A program made the translations under genes and the position numbers. A model generated the notes under the pieces. That model saw only the letters and a program-made list of their open reading frames with translations. It had not been told where the DNA came from and searched no databases. 64,000 nucleotides of DNA, from NCBI RefSeq assembly GCF_031181555.1, contig NZ_JAPSKQ010000007.1:1-64000 (forward strand). The letters are read 5' to 3'. Position 1 is the stretch's first letter; every line of letters starts with the position of its first letter. This DNA comes from Streptomyces sp. (GTDB lineage: Bacteria; Actinomycetota; Actinomycetes; Streptomycetales; Streptomycetaceae). This document shows, piece after piece, positions 25,014 through 35,924 of the stretch.

Positions 25014-25068
25014 GTCAGTTACTGACTGGTGAATTGGTTTGTCAAGTGTCAGCGGCTGTCACTAGCCT
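25014..25068 (+). promoter_or_regulatory. MFS exporter promoter with two TetR operator candidates
   Basis: The -35 TTGTCA (25039-25044) and -10 TAGCCT (25063-25068) have an 18-base spacer. One perfect inverted repeat, GTCAGT-T-ACTGAC, lies upstream (25014-25026). A second, AGTGTCAG-CGG-CTGTCACT (25045-25063, one mismatched pair), fills the spacer exactly. Binding there would block RNA polymerase. Confidence 0.7.
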
Positions 25069-25075
25069 CGAACAC

Positions 25076-26695
25076 ATGACTAGTCAGACCACCATCGACA
25101 CGACGGGGCCGGGGGACGAGGCACCGGCTGCCCCGTCGGGCGCGACACCGGGCAGAGGGCTGCGCGGGCACTCCTGGTTCACCCTGATCACCGTCGCCGT
25201 GGGGGTCATGATGGTGGCCCTCGACGGCACCATCGTGGCCATCGCGAACCCGGCCATCGGTGACGATCTGGGCGCCACCCTGTCGGAGCTCCAGTGGATC
25301 ACCAACGCCTACTTCCTCGCCCTCGCGGTCTCCCTGATCACCGCGGGCAAGCTCGGTGACCGCTTCGGCCACCGGCAGACCTTCCTCATAGGCGTCGTGG
25401 GCTTCGCCGCCGCCTCGGGTGCCATCGGCCTGTCCGACAGCATCGCGATGGTCGTCGTCTTCCGCGTGTTCCAGGGCCTGTTCGGCGCGCTGCTGATGCC
25501 GGCCGCGCTCGGTCTGCTGCGGGCCACCTTCCCGGCCGAGAAGCTCAACATGGCCATCGGCATCTGGGGCATGGTCATCGGTGCCTCCACCGCGGGCGGT
25601 CCGATCCTCGGCGGTGTGCTCGTCGAGCACGTCAACTGGCAGTCGGTGTTCTTCATCAACGTGCCGGTCGGCGTCCTCGCCGTCGCCCTCGGCGTGTGGA
25701 TCCTGCTGGACCACCGCGCGGAGAACGCCCCGCGCTCCTTCGACATCCCCGGCATCGCCCTGCTGTCCGGCGCGATGTTCTGTCTCGTCTGGGCCCTGAT
25801 CAAGGCCCCCGAGTGGGGCTGGGGCGACGGCAAGACCTGGGCGTTCGTCTTCGCCTCGATCGTCGGCTTCGGGCTCTTCTCCTTCTGGGAGACGAAGGTC
25901 AAGGAGCCGCTGATCCCGCTGGCCCTGTTCCGCTCCGTCCCGCTGTCCGCGGGTGTCGTGCTGATGATCCTGATGGCCATCGCCTTCATGGGCGGCCTGT
26001 TCTTCGTCACCTTCTACCTGCAGAACGTGCACGGCCTGGGCCCGGTCGACGCCGGTCTGCACCTGCTGCCGCTCACCGGCATGATGATCGTCGGCTCGCC
26101 GCTCGCCGGTGCGGTGATCACCAAGGTCGGCCCGCGCATCCCGCTGGCCGGCGGCATGGCCCTCACCGCGCTCGCCATGTACGGCATGTCGACGCTGGAC
26201 AAGGGGACCGGCAGCGCCGTGATGTCGCTCTGGTTCGCCCTGCTGGGCCTCGGCCTCGCCCCCGTCATGGTCGGCGCCACCGAGGTCATCGTCGGCAACG
26301 CGCCGATGGAGCTCTCCGGTGTCGCCGGCGGTCTCCAGCAGGCCGCCATGCAGATCGGCGGCAGCCTCGGTACGGCCGTGCTGGGCGCCGTGATGGCCTC
26401 GAAGGTCGACAGCGACCTCGAGGGCAACTGGGCGGACGCCGGGCTTCCGCCGCTCACCCCGGAACAGGCCGACCAGGCCGCCGAGGCCGTCCAGGTCGGT
26501 GCGGCGCCGGTGGCCGAGGGCACGCCCGAGGCGGTCGCCGCGAAGATCACCGACGTCGCGCACGACACCTTCCTCTCCGGCATGAGCCTGGCGTCCCTGG
26601 TCGCCGCCGGAGTCGCCGCCGTGGCGGTGCTGGTCGCGTTCCTCACCAAGCGCGGTGAGAACGCGGAGGCCGGCGCGGGCGTCGGCCACATCTGA
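25076..26695 (+). CDS. DHA2-family (EmrB/QacA) MFS drug exporter
   Basis: A 539-aa exporter with about 14 transmembrane helices. Motif A is seen as GKLGDRFGHRQ near 85-95, motif C-like glycines are in the ASTAGGPILGG region near 170-180, and DGTIVAIANPAIG near 43-55 is the usual D1 motif. Proton-driven efflux of a lipophilic compound is expected. TAGCCT lies seven bases before the ATG at 25076, so the message is probably leaderless. It is controlled by the divergent TetR gene. Confidence 0.92.
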   Translation: MTSQTTIDTTGPGDEAPAAPSGATPGRGLRGHSWFTLITVAVGVMMVALDGTIVAIANPAIGDDLGATLSELQWITNAYFLALAVSLITAGKLGDRFGHRQTFLIGVVGFAAASGAIGLSDSIAMVVVFRVFQGLFGALLMPAALGLLRATFPAEKLNMAIGIWGMVIGASTAGGPILGGVLVEHVNWQSVFFINVPVGVLAVALGVWILLDHRAENAPRSFDIPGIALLSGAMFCLVWALIKAPEWGWGDGKTWAFVFASIVGFGLFSFWETKVKEPLIPLALFRSVPLSAGVVLMILMAIAFMGGLFFVTFYLQNVHGLGPVDAGLHLLPLTGMMIVGSPLAGAVITKVGPRIPLAGGMALTALAMYGMSTLDKGTGSAVMSLWFALLGLGLAPVMVGATEVIVGNAPMELSGVAGGLQQAAMQIGGSLGTAVLGAVMASKVDSDLEGNWADAGLPPLTPEQADQAAEAVQVGAAPVAEGTPEAVAAKITDVAHDTFLSGMSLASLVAAGVAAVAVLVAFLTKRGENAEAGAGVGHI

Positions 26696-26741
26696 CGCGA
26701 CGTCCGACGCACACGGGGCCGAATTCGCCTATCAGGGCGAA

Positions 26742-26780
26742 CCCGCGCGGTGATCCCTCCCCCGGGGAGGGCACCGCGGG
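26742..26780 (+). terminator. Terminator of the MFS exporter gene
   Basis: A nearly perfect long GC hairpin (26742-26780) lies 46 bases past the stop codon. Confidence 0.75.
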
Positions 26781-26796
26781 TCACAGTGGGTCACGT

Positions 26797-26850
26797 CCTC
26801 CGCAGGGCAGGGAGGACGGCGGTTGCGGCGCGCTGCCGGAGGGGGGCGGC
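26797..26850. other. Structured intergenic region upstream of the DUF4190 gene
   Basis: A GTCCTCC/GGAGGAC stem (26797-26817) is followed by a second nested structure. Its outer GACGGC/GCCGTC arms enclose GGCGCGC/GCGCGCC. The area (26696-26960) is otherwise without a gene. It may be a structured leader of the DUF4190 mRNA, but no known riboswitch was recognised. Confidence 0.35.
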
Positions 26851-26960
26851 GCGCCTACTGCCGTCCGTACCACGTGAATTCACGGCCGAAGCGGGGGTAC
26901 CCGCCATGACGACGAACCCCGGAACCACCCCAGTCGACCAAGGGGTTCAGGGAGTTGACG

Positions 26961-27263
26961 ATGGCGAGCTTCGGACACGGAACGCGCAGGCACCCCCGCT
27001 CACGTGGCCGGACGGGGCTACGGACCGGGCCGGATCGCGCGACGCTCGGGATCGTCGGAGTCATCTGCGCGGTCGCCGGATTCTTCGTGCTGGGGATCGT
27101 CCTCGGCCCCGCGGCGATCGTCTGCGGCTGGCTCGCCATGGGCCGCAGCTGGGCGGGTTCCCGCCCGGTACCGGCCGTGGTCGCCGTCGTCCTGGGCGCC
27201 ATCGACACGCTCCTGGCCGTCATCTGGCTGGCCGGAGCGACCCCCGGGTACGGCATGTTCTGA
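26961..27263 (+). CDS. Small DUF4190-like membrane protein
   Basis: A 100-aa protein with a basic N-terminus (residues 1-27) and two membrane helices at about 29-58 and 70-92. The Gly-rich first helix ending in GPAAIVCGWLAMGR is the DUF4190 pattern. AGGGAG lies six bases upstream of the ATG at 26961. Function unknown; such proteins are often linked to cell-envelope secretion or antigen-like proteins. Confidence 0.75.
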   Translation: MASFGHGTRRHPRSRGRTGLRTGPDRATLGIVGVICAVAGFFVLGIVLGPAAIVCGWLAMGRSWAGSRPVPAVVAVVLGAIDTLLAVIWLAGATPGYGMF

Positions 27264-27272
27264 CCCGGGTGC

Positions 27273-27311
27273 GAGCGAGGGTCTCCGGTGGGGCGCCGGG
27301 GGCCCTCGCTC
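27273..27311. terminator. Hairpin between convergent DUF4190 and potassium channel genes
   Basis: A 9-bp perfect stem, GAGCGAGGG with CCCTCGCTC, has a 21-base loop and touches the stop codon of the channel gene. Confidence 0.55.
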
Positions 27312-28074
27312 ATGCCGGTCCGCGCGGTGCTCCGGTACCCCGGCCCGCCGCCGACTCCCGCAGCGTCGCGACCTCTCCCCGCAGGGCCCGGACCTCCTCC
27401 GTCAGCGCCTCGATGGCCGCCGTCTGCCGGCGCTCCTCCGCGTCGTCCATCTCGAACCGCGCGATGAACCAGGCCGCGATGTTCGCGGTGACGACACCGA
27501 GCAGCGCGATCCCGGAGAGCATCAGCCCGATCGCCAGCATCCGCCCCAGCCCGGTGGTCGGTGCCATGTCGCCGTACCCCACGGTGGTCATCGTCGTGAA
27601 CGCCCACCACACCGCGTCCCCCAGCGTGTGGATGGACGCCCCGGGCTCGCCCCGCTCCACCTCCAGCACGGCCAGCGCGCCGAAGACCAGCAGCCCCAGG
27701 CAGCAGCCCGCGACATACGTCGTGACCCGGATCTGCGACGCCAGACGCGCCCGCTGCCCGGCGAGCAGCAGCAGCGACACCAGCCGGAGCAGCCGCAGCG
27801 GCTGCACCAGCGGCAGGACGACCGCGAGCAGCGCCAACGGGTTGCCGCGCACGAAACGCATCCGGTCCTCGCTCAGCCACAGCCGGGCGGCGTAGTCGAC
27901 GGTGAACGCGCCCCACACCCCCCAGTTCACGGCGTGGCAGGCGGTCCGCAGGGCCCGCGGAGCGTCCGGGTCCACGATCGGGAGGGCGTAGGCGACCGCG
28001 AAGAGGACGGCCAGCGCCATCAGGGGGCCCTGGGTACGCCGCTCCCAGCGGTCCAGTGCAGTGGGTTCGGGCAT
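27310..28074 (-). CDS. Voltage-gated-type potassium channel
   Basis: A 254-aa channel subunit with six predicted helices. The selectivity filter TTVGYGD lies near 162-168, preceded by a pore helix. An S4-like segment with periodic Arg (LRLLRLVSLL, near 94-103) suggests voltage-sensor ancestry. A C-terminal coiled coil (about 208-240, heptad-like EALTEEVRALRGEVATL) probably holds the tetramer together. TACGAT lies seven bases before the ATG at 28074 (leaderless). A GTG or ATG slightly upstream (28083) is less likely. Confidence 0.9.
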   Translation of the reverse strand: MPEPTALDRWERRTQGPLMALAVLFAVAYALPIVDPDAPRALRTACHAVNWGVWGAFTVDYAARLWLSEDRMRFVRGNPLALLAVVLPLVQPLRLLRLVSLLLLAGQRARLASQIRVTTYVAGCCLGLLVFGALAVLEVERGEPGASIHTLGDAVWWAFTTMTTVGYGDMAPTTGLGRMLAIGLMLSGIALLGVVTANIAAWFIARFEMDDAEERRQTAAIEALTEEVRALRGEVATLRESAAGRGTGAPRGPA

Positions 28075-28091
28075 GGGGGGCATCGTAGGGA

Positions 28092-28129
28092 ACGACGGAC
28101 GGCGGCCCGCGGGGGCCGCCGTCCGTCGT
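28092..28129 (-). terminator. aceE terminator
   Basis: A perfect 17-bp stem (28092-28108 with 28113-28129) and 4-base loop lies 22 bases past the aceE stop codon and before the start of the potassium channel gene. Confidence 0.85.
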
Positions 28130-28150
28130 CGCTCCGTGACCCGTGACGCC

Positions 28151-30898
<2,748 letters not shown>

Positions 30899-31359
30899 GC
30901 TGTTCCTTACCTGTCAGAGGGCCGTGAGAGGGTTGCTGGGTCGCTGATGCAGCCGGGTTTGCGCCGCTCCCATGGTCCACCTCGGGACCGCAAACGTCAT
31001 CTCTACCGAGAGGTAACCCGGATGCGGTCCGGGTGGGGGACCGGCTCGGTGGCGCGGGGATGGTGCGGGGGGCGAATGTCTTCGTGTGTTTCCGGGTCCC
31101 GTACCCGCAGACGTACATTCGACTCCCGTCCCCGCAGACGGTTCCCAAACGCCCAAAAAGGGCACAAAGGTGTGGTGTGCGTCACTGTGGACCATGATGG
31201 TGTGCCTGGAGTTGCGGTGACCCGGTCGGGATCGTCACCGTTTCGGCGGTCTGGACGGCCGGGTACTTGCGCGATCCGTCCCGCCCGTGTGGACTACGGC
31301 CAATGCTTCGCGCACGCGCGTGGCTGAGTTATTCCCAAGACATGATCAGGAGGCAACCC
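30899..31359. other. Long divergent regulatory region between aceE and the DUF3052 gene
   Basis: It contains several repeat structures. One is ACCCGGA-N5-TCCGGGT (31016-31034). Another is a pair of direct repeats CCCGCAGACG (31104-31113 and 31131-31140). A short GCCC-A5-GGGC hairpin lies near 31151-31163. A large inverted repeat with CGGTGAC/GTCACCG arms lies at 31215-31240. Promoters for both genes must lie here, but no unambiguous -35/-10 pair was found. No RNA gene was recognised. Confidence 0.45.
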
Positions 31360-31797
31360 GTGAGCGCGACCGCGGACCACGCGGAGGAGCGGACGAACCC
31401 TGCCGCCAGGCTGGGGTTCCAGCCCGGGCAGGTGGTCCAGGAGATCGGCTACGACGACGACGTCGACCAGGAGCTCCGCGAGGCCATTGAGGGCGTCATC
31501 GAGAGTGACCTGGTCGACGAGGAGTACGACGACGTGGCCGACGCCGTTGTGCTGTGGTTCCGCGACGACGACGGCGACCTGACGGATGCGCTGGTGGATG
31601 CCACCACGTATATCGAAGAGGGCGGCGCGATCCTGCTGCTCACGCCGAAGACCGGCCGTTCGGGATATGTGGAGCCGAGTGACATCTCGGAAGCCGCCAC
31701 CACGGCAGGCCTGACGGCGTCCAAGAGCGTCAGCGTGGGCAAGGACTGGAGCGGCAGCCGCCTGGCGACACCGAAGGCCGCGAAGTCCAAGCGGTAG
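31360..31797 (+). CDS. DUF3052 family protein
   Basis: A 145-aa acidic soluble protein of the actinobacterial DUF3052 family, function unknown. The segment RLGFQPGQVVQEIGYDDDVD near 16-35 and the GGAILLLTPKTGR segment near 88-100 are characteristic. The GTG at 31360 has AGGAGG six bases upstream, a near-perfect site. It is always-on looking and conserved next to aceE in my recollection of Streptomyces genomes. Confidence 0.85.
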   Translation: MSATADHAEERTNPAARLGFQPGQVVQEIGYDDDVDQELREAIEGVIESDLVDEEYDDVADAVVLWFRDDDGDLTDALVDATTYIEEGGAILLLTPKTGRSGYVEPSDISEAATTAGLTASKSVSVGKDWSGSRLATPKAAKSKR

Positions 31798-31909
31798 ATC
31801 ACGCCACGGACGGGCCGGCCACCTCGTGCGTCAGCCCGTCCGTCGGCCTGTCGTGCTCCCTGCGTAGGGTGTTCCGAGCGAACCACCCTCCGAAGGGATG
31901 AACACGACG

Positions 31910-32368
31910 ATGGCGATCCAGGTCGGCGACCAGGCCCCCGACTTCGAACTCAGGGACAACCACGGTGCCACCGTGAAGTTGTCCGACTTCCGGGGACGGA
32001 AGAACGTGGTGGTGCTCTTCTACCCGTTCGCCTTCACCGGCGTGTGCACCGGCGAGCTGTGCGAGGTCCGCGACAACCTGCCGCAGTTCTCCGACCGCGA
32101 CACCCAGGTGCTCGCCGTCTCCAACGACTCCATTCACACCCTGCGCGTCTTCGCCGAGCAGGAGGGCCTGGAGTACCCGCTGCTCAGCGACTTCTGGCCG
32201 CACGGCAACGTCTCGCGCGCGTACGGCGTCTTCGACGAGGACAAGGGGTGCGCCGTGCGCGGGACCTTCATCATCGACAAGGAGGGGGTCGTGCGCTGGA
32301 CCGTCGTCAACGGTCTGCCGGACGCCCGTGACCTGAGCGAGTACGTGAAGGCGCTCGACACCCTGTGA
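31910..32368 (+). CDS. Peroxiredoxin, AhpE-like (AhpC/TSA family)
   Basis: A 152-aa thiol peroxidase. Peroxidatic Cys46 is in [14 protein letters not shown], and a second Cys51 four residues on could act as an intrahelical resolving residue. The last codons and stop lie in an 18-bp tandem duplication. The start is uncertain: ATG 31910 gives the usual N-terminus ([12 protein letters not shown]), while ATG 31898 adds four residues; neither has an ideal ribosome binding site. It probably removes hydroperoxides or peroxynitrite in the cytoplasm, as AhpE does in Mycobacterium. Confidence 0.9.
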   Translation: MAIQVGDQAPDFELRDNHGATVKLSDFRGRKNVVVLFYPFAFTGVCTGELCEVRDNLPQFSDRDTQVLAVSNDSIHTLRVFAEQEGLEYPLLSDFWPHGNVSRAYGVFDEDKGCAVRGTFIIDKEGVVRWTVVNGLPDARDLSEYVKALDTL

Positions 32369-32390
32369 CCGTTCGACACCCCGTGACCGT
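32355..32390 (+). repeat. 18-bp tandem duplication spanning the peroxiredoxin stop codon
   Basis: TCGACACCCTGTGACCGT (32355-32372) is repeated immediately with a single T-to-C change (32373-32390). The first unit contains the TGA stop in frame. The second copy lies in the untranslated region. Confidence 0.7.
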
Positions 32391-32414
32391 TCGCCTCCAG
32401 GGCCTGCGAGGGCC

Positions 32415-32442
32415 GGGAACCCCTCACTAGGATCGACTCGTT
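32415..32442 (+). promoter_or_regulatory. ECF-sigma-like promoter candidate of the first terD
   Basis: GGGAAC (32415-32420), 18 bases, then CGTT (32439-32442) resembles promoters read by extracytoplasmic-function sigma factors. A vegetative -10-like TAGGAT (32428-32433) overlaps. The leader would be about 50 bases. The same arrangement occurs before the lyase gene at 36964. Confidence 0.4.
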
Positions 32443-32499
32443 GATCCGACATCCAACGCACTACGGGGCACCCCGCCCCCGGACACCAAGGGAGGACTC

Positions 32500-33075
32500 G
32501 TGGGAGTCAGCCTCAGCAAGGGCGGCAACGTATCGCTGACCAAGGAGGCGCCGGGCCTGACCGCGGTCATCGTCGGACTGGGGTGGGACGTCCGCACCAC
32601 GACCGGCACCGACTTCGACCTGGACGCCAGCGCGCTGCTGCTGAACAACTCGGGCAAGGTCGCCAGCGACCAGCACTTCATCTTCTTCAACAACCTCAAG
32701 AGCCCGGACGGCTCGGTGGAGCACACCGGTGACAACCTCACCGGTGAGGGCGAGGGCGACGACGAGCAGATCAAGGTCAACCTCGCGACCGTCCCGGCCG
32801 ACGTCGAGAAGATCGTCTTCCCGGTCTCGATCTACGACGCCGAGAACCGCCAGCAGTCCTTCGGCCAGGTGCGCAACGCGTTCATCCGCGTCGTCAACCA
32901 GGACGGCGGCGCCGAGATCGCGCGCTACGACCTCTCGGAGGACGCGTCCACCGAGACCGCCATGGTCTTCGGTGAGCTGTACCGGCACGGCGCGGAGTGG
33001 AAGTTCCGCGCCATCGGCCAGGGCTACGCCTCCGGCCTGCGCGGCATCGCGCAGGACTTCGGCGTGAACGTCTGA
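32500..33075 (+). CDS. terD: TerD-family calcium-binding stress protein (copy 1)
   Basis: A 191-aa TerD protein. The N-terminal [13 protein letters not shown] and the aspartate-rich calcium sites ([11 protein letters not shown] near 43-53 and [12 protein letters not shown] near 79-90) are intact. The C-terminal [24 protein letters not shown] is the family end. TerD proteins bind calcium and act with TerC in resistance to tellurite and other envelope stress. The GTG has GGGAGG upstream. It shares about two thirds of its residues with the next terD copy, so they are tandem paralogues. Confidence 0.95.
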   Translation: MGVSLSKGGNVSLTKEAPGLTAVIVGLGWDVRTTTGTDFDLDASALLLNNSGKVASDQHFIFFNNLKSPDGSVEHTGDNLTGEGEGDDEQIKVNLATVPADVEKIVFPVSIYDAENRQQSFGQVRNAFIRVVNQDGGAEIARYDLSEDASTETAMVFGELYRHGAEWKFRAIGQGYASGLRGIAQDFGVNV

Positions 33076-33130
33076 GACGGTCACGTCCCGGGCGGGCGCG
33101 CCCGAGCCCGGTCGTCCGGCACGACCGCAC

Positions 33131-33167
33131 CGTCCGGCGCCGCACGGTTTACGTGCGGCGCCGGACG
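33131..33167 (+). terminator. Hairpin between the two terD copies
   Basis: A perfect 16-bp stem (33131-33146 with 33152-33167) with a GTTTA loop lies 55 bases after the first terD. It could terminate or attenuate so that copy 1 is made in excess. Confidence 0.75.
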
Positions 33168-33211
33168 CGCAGGACCACCTGAGAAACTTCACCCGGGGAG
33201 GGACCAGCATC

Positions 33212-33787
33212 ATGGGCGTCACGCTCGCCAAGGGAGGCAACGTCTCCCTGTCCAAGGCCGCACCGAACCTCACGCAGGTGATGATCGGGCTCGGCTGGGA
33301 CGCGCGCTCCACCACCGGAGCCCCCTTCGACCTCGACGCCAGCGCACTGATGTGCAGCGGCGGCCGGGTCATGGGCGACGAATGGTTCGTCTTCTACAAC
33401 CAGCTCAAGAGTCCGGACGGCTCGGTGGAGCACACCGGTGACAACCTCACCGGCGAGGGCGACGGCGACGACGAGTCCCTGCTGGTCGACCTCTCCAAGG
33501 TGCCGGCCCAGTGCGACAAGATCATCTTTCCGGTCTCCATCCACATGGCCGACGAGCGCGGCCAGACCTTCGGCCAGGTCAGCAACGCCTTCATCCGCGT
33601 GGTCAACCAGGCGGACGGCCAGGAACTCGCCCGGTACGACCTGTCGGAGGACGCCTCCACCGAAACCGCGATGATCTTCGGCGAGCTCTACCGTTACCAG
33701 GGTGAGTGGAAGTTCCGTGCGGTGGGACAGGGGTACGCGTCGGGGCTGCGAGGCATCGCTCTAGACTTCGGAGTCAACGTTTCGTAA
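33212..33787 (+). CDS. terD: TerD-family calcium-binding stress protein (copy 2)
   Basis: A 191-aa paralogue of the preceding gene with the same calcium-site pattern (FDLDASALM near 44-52 and [12 protein letters not shown] near 79-90) and the same C-terminal motif ending FGVNVS. The ATG has GGGGAGGGA nine bases upstream. It is 50 bases upstream of the TerC-like gene with no terminator between, so terD2 and the terC-like gene are probably co-transcribed. Confidence 0.95.
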   Translation: MGVTLAKGGNVSLSKAAPNLTQVMIGLGWDARSTTGAPFDLDASALMCSGGRVMGDEWFVFYNQLKSPDGSVEHTGDNLTGEGDGDDESLLVDLSKVPAQCDKIIFPVSIHMADERGQTFGQVSNAFIRVVNQADGQELARYDLSEDASTETAMIFGELYRYQGEWKFRAVGQGYASGLRGIALDFGVNVS

Positions 33788-33837
33788 AGCCGATCACGGC
33801 AGCGGGGGAGACCCGTACACACACCATGGGGTAGCCA

Positions 33838-34977
33838 GTGGTTCTGAAAACCTTCGGCTGGTCGTTCGCGGTCACCGCGCTCGGCCTGGTCGCAGCGGTC
33901 CTTTTCGGGGGGTGGACCGCCTTCGGTATCGTGGCGATTCTCTCCATCCTCGAGATCTCGCTGTCCTTCGACAACGCGGTGGTCAACGCCGGCATCCTGA
34001 AGAAGATGAATGCCTTCTGGCAGAAGATCTTCCTCACCATCGGCATTCTGATCGCCGTCTTCGGCATGCGGCTGGTCTTCCCCGTCGTCATCGTCGCCGT
34101 CAGCGCCCAGCTCGGTCCGATCGAGGCCGTCGACCTCGCGCTCAGCGACAAGGACCGTTACCAGGAACTCGTCACCGACGCCCACCCGGCGATCGCCGCG
34201 TTCGGTGGCATGTTCCTGCTGATGATCTTCCTCGACTTCATCTTCGAGGACCGGGAGATCAAGTGGCTGGGCTGGCTGGAGCGCCCGCTGGCCAAGCTCG
34301 GCAAGGTCGACATGCTGTCGGTGTGCATCGCGCTGATCGTGCTGATGATCTCCGCCATGGCGTTCGCGACGCACGCCCACCAGCACGGCGGGGCGCACGT
34401 CGACAAGTCGTCCACGGTCCTGCTCTCCGGCGTCGCCGGTCTGATCACCTACCTGATCGTGGGCGGCCTGTCCGGCTTCTTCGAGGACAAGCTCGAAGAG
34501 GAGGAGGAGCGCGAGCACGAGGAGGAGGAGAAGGCCGCGCGCGAGGGCAAGCCCCGCTCGGCGGTCGCCCTGGCCGGCAAGGCCGCGTTCTTCATGTTCC
34601 TCTACCTCGAGGTCCTGGACGCGTCCTTCTCCTTCGACGGCGTGATCGGTGCCTTCGCCATCACCAACGACATCGTCCTGATGGCCCTGGGTCTGGGCAT
34701 CGGCGCCATGTACGTCCGTTCGCTCACGGTCTACCTGGTCCGCCAGGGCACCCTGGACGAGTACGTCTACCTCGAGCACGGCGCGCACTACGCCATCGGC
34801 GCCCTGGCGATGATCCTGCTCGTCACCATCCGGTACGAGATCCACGAGCTCATCACCGGCTCCATCGGCGTCATCCTGATCGGCGCCTCCTTCTGGTCCT
34901 CCGTCCGCCGCAACAGGAGGCTGGCGGCGGCCGAGGGAAGCGCGGGCACGAAGACCGAGGTCTCCTCCGGGGTGTGA
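33838..34977 (+). CDS. TerC-superfamily integral membrane protein (DUF475 type)
   Basis: A 379-aa membrane protein with about nine helices. TerC signature segments are SLSFDNAVVNAGIL near 40-53 and SFSFDGVIGAF near 262-272, each with the helix-embedded Asp thought to bind metal. A large charged cytoplasmic loop rich in Glu/Arg occupies about 217-240. It belongs to the DUF475 branch rather than classical TerC. TerC-family relatives export manganese or partner with TerD at the membrane. The GTG start follows terD2 by 50 bases. Confidence 0.9.
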   Translation: MVLKTFGWSFAVTALGLVAAVLFGGWTAFGIVAILSILEISLSFDNAVVNAGILKKMNAFWQKIFLTIGILIAVFGMRLVFPVVIVAVSAQLGPIEAVDLALSDKDRYQELVTDAHPAIAAFGGMFLLMIFLDFIFEDREIKWLGWLERPLAKLGKVDMLSVCIALIVLMISAMAFATHAHQHGGAHVDKSSTVLLSGVAGLITYLIVGGLSGFFEDKLEEEEEREHEEEEKAAREGKPRSAVALAGKAAFFMFLYLEVLDASFSFDGVIGAFAITNDIVLMALGLGIGAMYVRSLTVYLVRQGTLDEYVYLEHGAHYAIGALAMILLVTIRYEIHELITGSIGVILIGASFWSSVRRNRRLAAAEGSAGTKTEVSSGV

Positions 34978-35123
34978 CAGCCCTCCGGGTGAGGAACGCT
35001 CTCGACGGGGCGGCCACCGAGGACCACTCCTCGGGGCCGCCCCGTCGGCCGTCCGGGACCGGTGGGTACCGGACGGCCGGAACGGGGGTGTGGCGGGGTT
35101 CGACGACTGGACTTGGGGCGGGA

Positions 35124-35861
35124 ATGGGTTTCCTGGACGGACTGCGGCGCGGACGCGAGAGTGCCTTCGACTCGGGCAACGCGGCCACCAACGCCATCGA
35201 GCTGACCAAGCGGCACGCGCAGGTGTCCCTGACCAAGCAGGGTGCGGCCACCGGCCATCTGCGGATCAACCTGAGCTGGCGGATGCGCACCTCCGACCTG
35301 GGCGGCTCCCAGCGCGAGAGCCTGCTGCGCCACCCCTTCAAGGCGCTCAAGCCGCCGGAGGTCGTCGGCCACAGCCAGAGCATGGTCAACGTGGACCTCG
35401 ACCTCGGCTGCCTGTACGAGCTCCAGGACGGCACCAAGGGCGTCGTCCAGCCCCTCGGCGGCTTCCTCGGCGACGTCAACGCGCCGCCGTACGTCAAGCT
35501 CAGCGGCGACGACCGGTTCGGCTCGGGCTCCGGGGAGACGATCTACGTCAACCTGGACCACCGCGAGAACATCAAACGCCTGCTGGTCTTCGCCTACATC
35601 TACGACCAGACACCCGCGTTCGACCGCACCCAGGCCATGGTCACGCTCTACCCCGGCAACGGCCCGCGGATCGAGATCAGCCTCGACGAACGCCATCCGC
35701 AGGCCCGCTCCTGCGCGGTGGTGATGATCGAGAACGTCAAGAACGAGATCGTCGTCCGCCGCGAGGTGAAGTTCGTGTACGGGTTCCAGGCGGAGCTGGA
35801 CCGGCTGTACGGGTGGGGGCTGCAGTGGGGCAGGGGCTACAAGACGAAGGCCGGGCGGTGA
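35124..35861 (+). CDS. TerD-domain protein, divergent (TerA-like)
   Basis: A 245-aa protein with an N-terminal extension (MGFLDGLRRGRE) and a divergent TerD fold. VDLDLGCLYEL near 90-100 matches the first calcium site, and SGDDRFGSGSGE near 124-135 replaces the second. The segment RLLVFAYIYDQTPAFDRTQAMVTLY is typical of larger TerD/TerA members. The ATG at 35124 lacks a good Shine-Dalgarno, and an upstream in-frame GTG near 35088 is possible. It follows the TerC-like gene by 146 bases and probably belongs to the same stress module. Confidence 0.85.
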   Translation: MGFLDGLRRGRESAFDSGNAATNAIELTKRHAQVSLTKQGAATGHLRINLSWRMRTSDLGGSQRESLLRHPFKALKPPEVVGHSQSMVNVDLDLGCLYELQDGTKGVVQPLGGFLGDVNAPPYVKLSGDDRFGSGSGETIYVNLDHRENIKRLLVFAYIYDQTPAFDRTQAMVTLYPGNGPRIEISLDERHPQARSCAVVMIENVKNEIVVRREVKFVYGFQAELDRLYGWGLQWGRGYKTKAGR

Positions 35862-35924
35862 GGGGCCGCGGCCGCCCGCCGGGCCGGACGCCGGACGGGA
35901 CGGACGCCGGACGGGACGGACCCG

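Noticed and set aside
24368-25075. Upstream in-frame extension of the MFS exporter (to 775 codons)
   Set aside because: The extension lies antisense to the TetR gene and includes the promoter; the TAGCCT-N7-ATG at 25076 gives a proper start.
26797-26960. Possible c-di-AMP or other known riboswitch ahead of the DUF4190 gene
   Set aside because: The conserved blocks of the c-di-AMP (ydaO/yuaA) class are not present in order; only GC-rich hairpins are seen.
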